From Bugula neritina (taxonomy: Eukaryota > Bryozoa > Gymnolaemata > Cheilostomatida > Bugulidae), in NCBI GenBank assembly GCA_964035545.1, contig OZ037767.1:22549128-22613127 (forward strand): 64,000 nt of DNA, given 5' to 3'. The notes beneath the pieces were generated by a model that ran no database searches, was not told where the DNA came from, and was given only the letters and a program-made list of their open reading frames with translations. Made by a program: the position numbers and the translations under genes. Shown here piece after piece: positions 44,441 to 64,000 of this stretch; positions within the stretch are counted from its first letter, which is position 1, and every line of letters begins with the position of its first letter.

Positions 44441-47064
44441 GTTTGTCGGCATCCACCTGCCGAAATCGGTCCAACTGAGATCCAGATGGTTGGCTTGAGC
44501 TTGTGCCAGACACTGAATAACTAACTTCACTACTGTGACCAAGCCCATTCACACTGTGACTTTGTAGATAGTGCTCAGGCAGTATTTCTTCCAATACTTC
44601 TAAGTTCTCATGAGCGTTAACATTGCTTTGTACTTGAAGCTTACGAGCTTCATGAGAAACCCGATCGCTGCCTTCAATTTGTATTAAATTAAATCTTGAA
44701 GAGGATCGAATTGAATCGGTCATTGGTTCCTGCAACATTATTCCAAATGTGTTTTCCATAATCCTTAATCCTTGTTCTGTCTTGACCACTGTTCTTTCTG
44801 ACATTACAAACGCATTGTCCAACCCTATGAAGATGTCAACAGTTGATGATTTCCTGTACAAAAGTTGTAGGTCAATGTCAGGGAAGATCTGGGCTATCTT
44901 AGTGCTGTTTGGTATCTTAACAGGATCACTTGTTATTTTGTCAATGTCATAAGCAGTCACTCTTTCTGTCTTACCTTCCTGATTGATCAGCTTTATTTCA
45001 TATAGCTTCGTCTTAAGATTTTTAATCTTGTCCCCTAACACTGCAATGCTTAGTGAAATATTGCTTTTCACTGGCTTTGCTTGTGTTCGCTGGACTGCAT
45101 CAAGACTGATGTACTATGAATTAGAACCACTGCCATACATGAGTAGTGCTGTGGCATTGAGCCCCTCTACAGGAACCTCTTGGACGGGAAAAATAATTCC
45201 TTCTACAGTAGGTTGTACCAGATGATTGTTGACAATTGTTCCCACAGCTTTATGGCATGTATTTTCTACTTTTGCTTGATATTTTTGTCTGTTACATAGC
45301 AATGAATGATGGTAATTGTCATTACAATTACTGCAGCTGTTTCGTGACTTGCAATCTTTCCTTCTATGAGCACCAAAACATTTAAAACAAGCTCTGTTGG
45401 TTTTCGCTAACTCAAATCTATCATCCATCGACATGCTATGAAATACTTTACATTCTTTAGTTGAATGCTTAGCATGAACATGAATTAAGCAATTTTGGCT
45501 ATCGCTTTGAGATTTTGTATGGAAAGTCAACGTTTTTACATGAGTTTTATTCTGTTTTACCACGTAGGTCTTGTTTTCATCAACATATATCTGACGTTCA
45601 GCTAACCGTGATACTGTTCGTCTGCGGTCTTCAATGAATCCCATGAAACTTGGCAATGGGTGAACTTTGCGCTCAACACTCAAGCTTTCATATATCTCAC
45701 ACCATTGCTCTTTAATAAAATTAGGTAGCTTATCAACCAGCTCGTCAATGTGCGACATTGTAATGGCAGATGTCTGACCAATTTCTGCAAGTTGGCTGTA
45801 GCATTGCTCTATCTCATTGACAAACTGAACTAGCGCCCTGTGGTCCTCGCTCAATACTGATTTTAATCTGCTCAATTCATCATATACACTCTGCACACAC
45901 AAGCTCACATCACTGTACTTTCTCTCTAGCTTATCCCATTGTCGCTCATAGGCATTAGGCTGGTGTGAATATATGGATTTTATGCAGTCGAATGCTGCAC
46001 CACTAAGACTGCTTCTAAGAGCTGCTGCTCTTTCTTCTTCTGTTTGAAACTCAAAAGCCGCGTAACGCCTCCAGACTGTGCAAAACTCGGGTCATTCTTG
46101 GCGTATGCCACTAAATGTAGGTGGGGGGGGGGGTATTTTTTAAATTTAGAATTGCAAGCATATTTGCGATTAACAGGCTCATTGCTTTCGTGCCGTGATT
46201 TACTCAATGAAAAGTTATTGGGTGGAGGTTCGTACCCTGCATAAGCTGAAACAATGGAGAATCGTTCGCTGGTAAGATCTCTAGATGGAATTGCATAACG
46301 TGGAGACTGGAGTTTGCTTGCGCTATTGTTTGCTAAATAAGAATAATCTACTTGCTCATCCTTATTTACAGGATATATATTCAAGTTGCCATCAGTTAGT
46401 GTTTGTTCAGGTTGCAAAGCCCCACCGAATGAAACACCCGCTACACCTCGAACACCATCTCGCCCCAGCCGATCCTGCGCCGCATGCCCGTTATCGGTGC
46501 CAGACAAAACAGTTGAACTACTATTACGACTAACAGGCAAATGTGAAATGTTTCCACGAGCTCAGAATGAGGTTTGCATTTCCAATATTAAATTTTTTAG
46601 ATCTACATGAACTTGCCCAGCTATATCAAAATATTTCTTAGATAATTCCTTACATAAAAAATATGTTCGTTTGAAATATCACAGTCATTTGACTCGTGTA
46701 GCATTTGCTCAGCAGTGGTACATGCAAACTCAATGTCATACTCTACTGGCTTTAACTTAACTCGATTAAAAGTAGTAATGGCCTCATTGTAGTTTTGTCT
46801 CAATACATCATAATAAGCATTCAAGTCTAAAGAGGAGACAACTCTGTACTCTGCATATTTATCATCTGCCTCAACTAGTTCGCAATAACGTGTGTGAATG
46901 TCATTAAATTCTGAGTAAGCTTCATTTAACTGTTTATATAACTGCTGAAAAAATTCTAAGTCACTGGAGTTGGAAGTACTTGGCTTTCTGCCTAATGAAG
47001 TTATACTGATCTTCAACTTCGATCTTTGTAACTTCAGTTATATAATTTCCTCTTTGTCCTCCAT
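44441..47064 (-). pseudogene. BEL/Pao retrotransposon gag-protease remnant
   Basis: Minus-strand frames at 47064-46621, 46540-45980 and 45908-44397 make up a BEL/Pao gag and the start of protease. There is a helical N-terminal gag region, a capsid-type region (RSSLSGAAFDCIK in a shifted frame near 46000), two zinc knuckles (CFKCFGAHRRKDC and SCSNCNDNYHHSLLC), and a retropepsin entry where the catalytic Asp position is Gly, followed at once by a stop (45116). Breaks: a stop eight codons after the first ATG, a frameshift near 46060 and the stop in protease. Reverse transcriptase, RNase H and integrase are absent; the frame runs from protease straight into the LTR-like sequence. No 5' LTR was found. 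The element is dead. Confidence 0.85.
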
Positions 47065-47092
47065 GTCGAGTGGGTAGACTACTATCTTTCAG

Positions 47093-47370
47093 AATAATTG
47101 TTACAATAGGAGTCTAAGTCTGAATGTGAGCTCAAGTCTAAGTCTAACTTAGAAAATATACTGTTGGCAATAGACAAAAAATAGAGTTGTGACCTGCTTC
47201 TGTGTCCTCCATTCATTCACTTAATGAGGGGTGAATGGATGGAGGACACAGAAGCAGGTCACAACTCTATTTTTTGTCTATTGCCAACAGTATATTTTCT
47301 AAGTTAGACTTAGACTTGAGCTCACATTCAGACTCATACTCATACTTAGACTCCTATTGTAACAATTATT
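47093..47370. repeat. 278-bp fold-back element
   Basis: Near-perfect inverted repeat with arms of about 125-130 bases. Outer ends aataattgttacaataggag and its reverse complement; the centre is cattcattcacttaatgagg. The right arm has a 12-base internal duplication (actcatactcat). It sits just outside the 5' end of the BEL/Pao remnant, where a 5' LTR would be expected. No coding capacity. Confidence 0.92.
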
Positions 47371-48147
47371 TTGACAATTAAGTATAGATTGCCTGCATCT
47401 TTAGCAGGAGGAAAATTGAGCTACACTGACTCATCGAACAAAAACTCTCAGTAAATATAGCTATCGCGAAAGCTTTCATAAATAGCTTTTGTTACACAAT
47501 GGTTTTCTGAAAGCTACCAAAAAGCTACTGCAACAATTGTCTCTCCAGACCTTTTTGAGTCCGGTTATTGACAGAGATGCAGTTGAATTTGTCCGTCAAC
47601 AGTTTTAATGTCGCTCACAGACAAATTCAAATGTAGACCATTTCTTTTCTTTTCCCAGTGTTTTAAGTTTTTGCTAGATTACCTACATAGAACTTAATAG
47701 CATGAGAAACAGCTACTCGAAGATAGTGGTGTACGTAATAGATTGGTTTGATGTAAGTTAAGACTGTTGAATAAAGTAAACATTGTGTAACATCACTATA
47801 TGTAAATTTACTAAATCATATCAGACGACTAACCTTTACACCCTTATCAGTGTCACGTTGTTGTTAGTTAGCTTTCCTCTTGATTTTGACATTACTCGAT
47901 CTCCAGGTGCTGAACAGGTATGTTGTGCATGTTTGGTGGCTCTTCATTTTTAAAAAAAAATGCCACTAGCTGTTTCTTCTATATGTTGCTAATTATTCTA
48001 TACTATATTGTATAATGCAAACCCAAGCTTGAATATATTATTTTCTACTCTCCAAATAATTTCCAAATAAAAAATATTTTTATATTAGACCTGTTTATTT
48101 AGTGTACTTGTTGTTTTAGGACTGGGGCTTCTTCTCAACAATCTAAC
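47371..48147 (+). other. upstream region and 5' UTR of the nrf-6-like gene
   Basis: A likely non-coding exon ends at a donor (GAACAG|GTATGT) near 47918. An acceptor (tttttag) at 48117-48119 leads into the coding exon. Promoter elements are not identifiable. Confidence 0.45.
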
Positions 48148-63732
<15,585 letters not shown>

Positions 63733-64000
63733 GTAAGTGTAAAGAAAACAAAATTTTGGTGGTAAATTCTTGAATTTTGCATTGTTTGTAAATTATCTGC
63801 CTATGTAGCCAGTTATAATTCTAGAAATAATTTAAAATTGTGGATCTTGCTTACATTTAAGACATCTCACAATTACATGATGTAATAAGTTAAGCAAGTT
63901 CAAATTTGACTTGTATTGAGATTGAATATTAATTGATATGATTTATTGAACAGCTGTCAATTATTTTTTTTATCTTTTCAAAAGTCTTTCAAAGCCTAAT

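Overview
The window is AT-rich nuclear DNA from an animal. Genes are split by GT-AG introns, microsatellites are common, and there are SINEs plus decayed LINE and BEL/Pao retroelements. The genes (a CEP43/FOP relative, NSUN4, a bestrophin, a semaphorin, a SUMF2 relative and an nrf-6-like protein) point to a bilaterian invertebrate. The nrf-6 family is typical of protostomes, and a lophotrochozoan is a reasonable but unproven guess. All gene models below were assembled by eye from splice sites, reading phase and remembered family sequence. No alignment or database search was run.

Layout. 0.46-3.4 kb (-): CEP43/FOP-like centrosomal protein with a C-terminal EF-hand. 3.4-9.6 kb: gene-poor, with a possible LTR, a fold-back element, a dead 5'-truncated non-LTR retrotransposon and a SINE. 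9.6-19.1 kb (+): NSUN4, ten exons including a mitochondrial-targeting first exon. Its 5.1-kb fifth intron holds a complete bestrophin gene on the opposite strand (12.8-16.6 kb). 21.0-22.2 kb (+): a small unidentified gene. 24.0-28.5 kb (+): a three-exon secreted semaphorin with a sema region about twice the usual length. 30.2-36.1 kb (+): a cupin_8/JmjC-like protein with an EF-hand, a Lys-rich tail and a KEEL terminus. 36.8-41.6 kb (-): a SUMF2 relative, tail-to-tail with the previous gene and also ending in KEEL. 44.1-47.1 kb (-): a broken BEL/Pao element (gag-protease remnant plus a 3' LTR-like sequence), then a 278-bp fold-back. 48.1 kb to the window edge (+): an nrf-6-like gene whose acyltransferase part lies outside the window. 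Its first ~950 residues are a repetitive, N-glycosylation-rich extension built from phase-0 exons.

Three things stand out. First, many of the intronic tandem repeats begin at or within about 25 bases of a 5' splice site, and in three introns the repeat unit itself carries the splice-donor sequence. Second, the nrf-6-like protein has an apparently undescribed ~115-residue repeat module. Third, two convergent neighbouring genes both look like ER-lumen proteins that have lost the catalytic residues of their enzyme families. The genes otherwise form no operon-like unit; the window is a sample of ordinary, independently acting animal genes.
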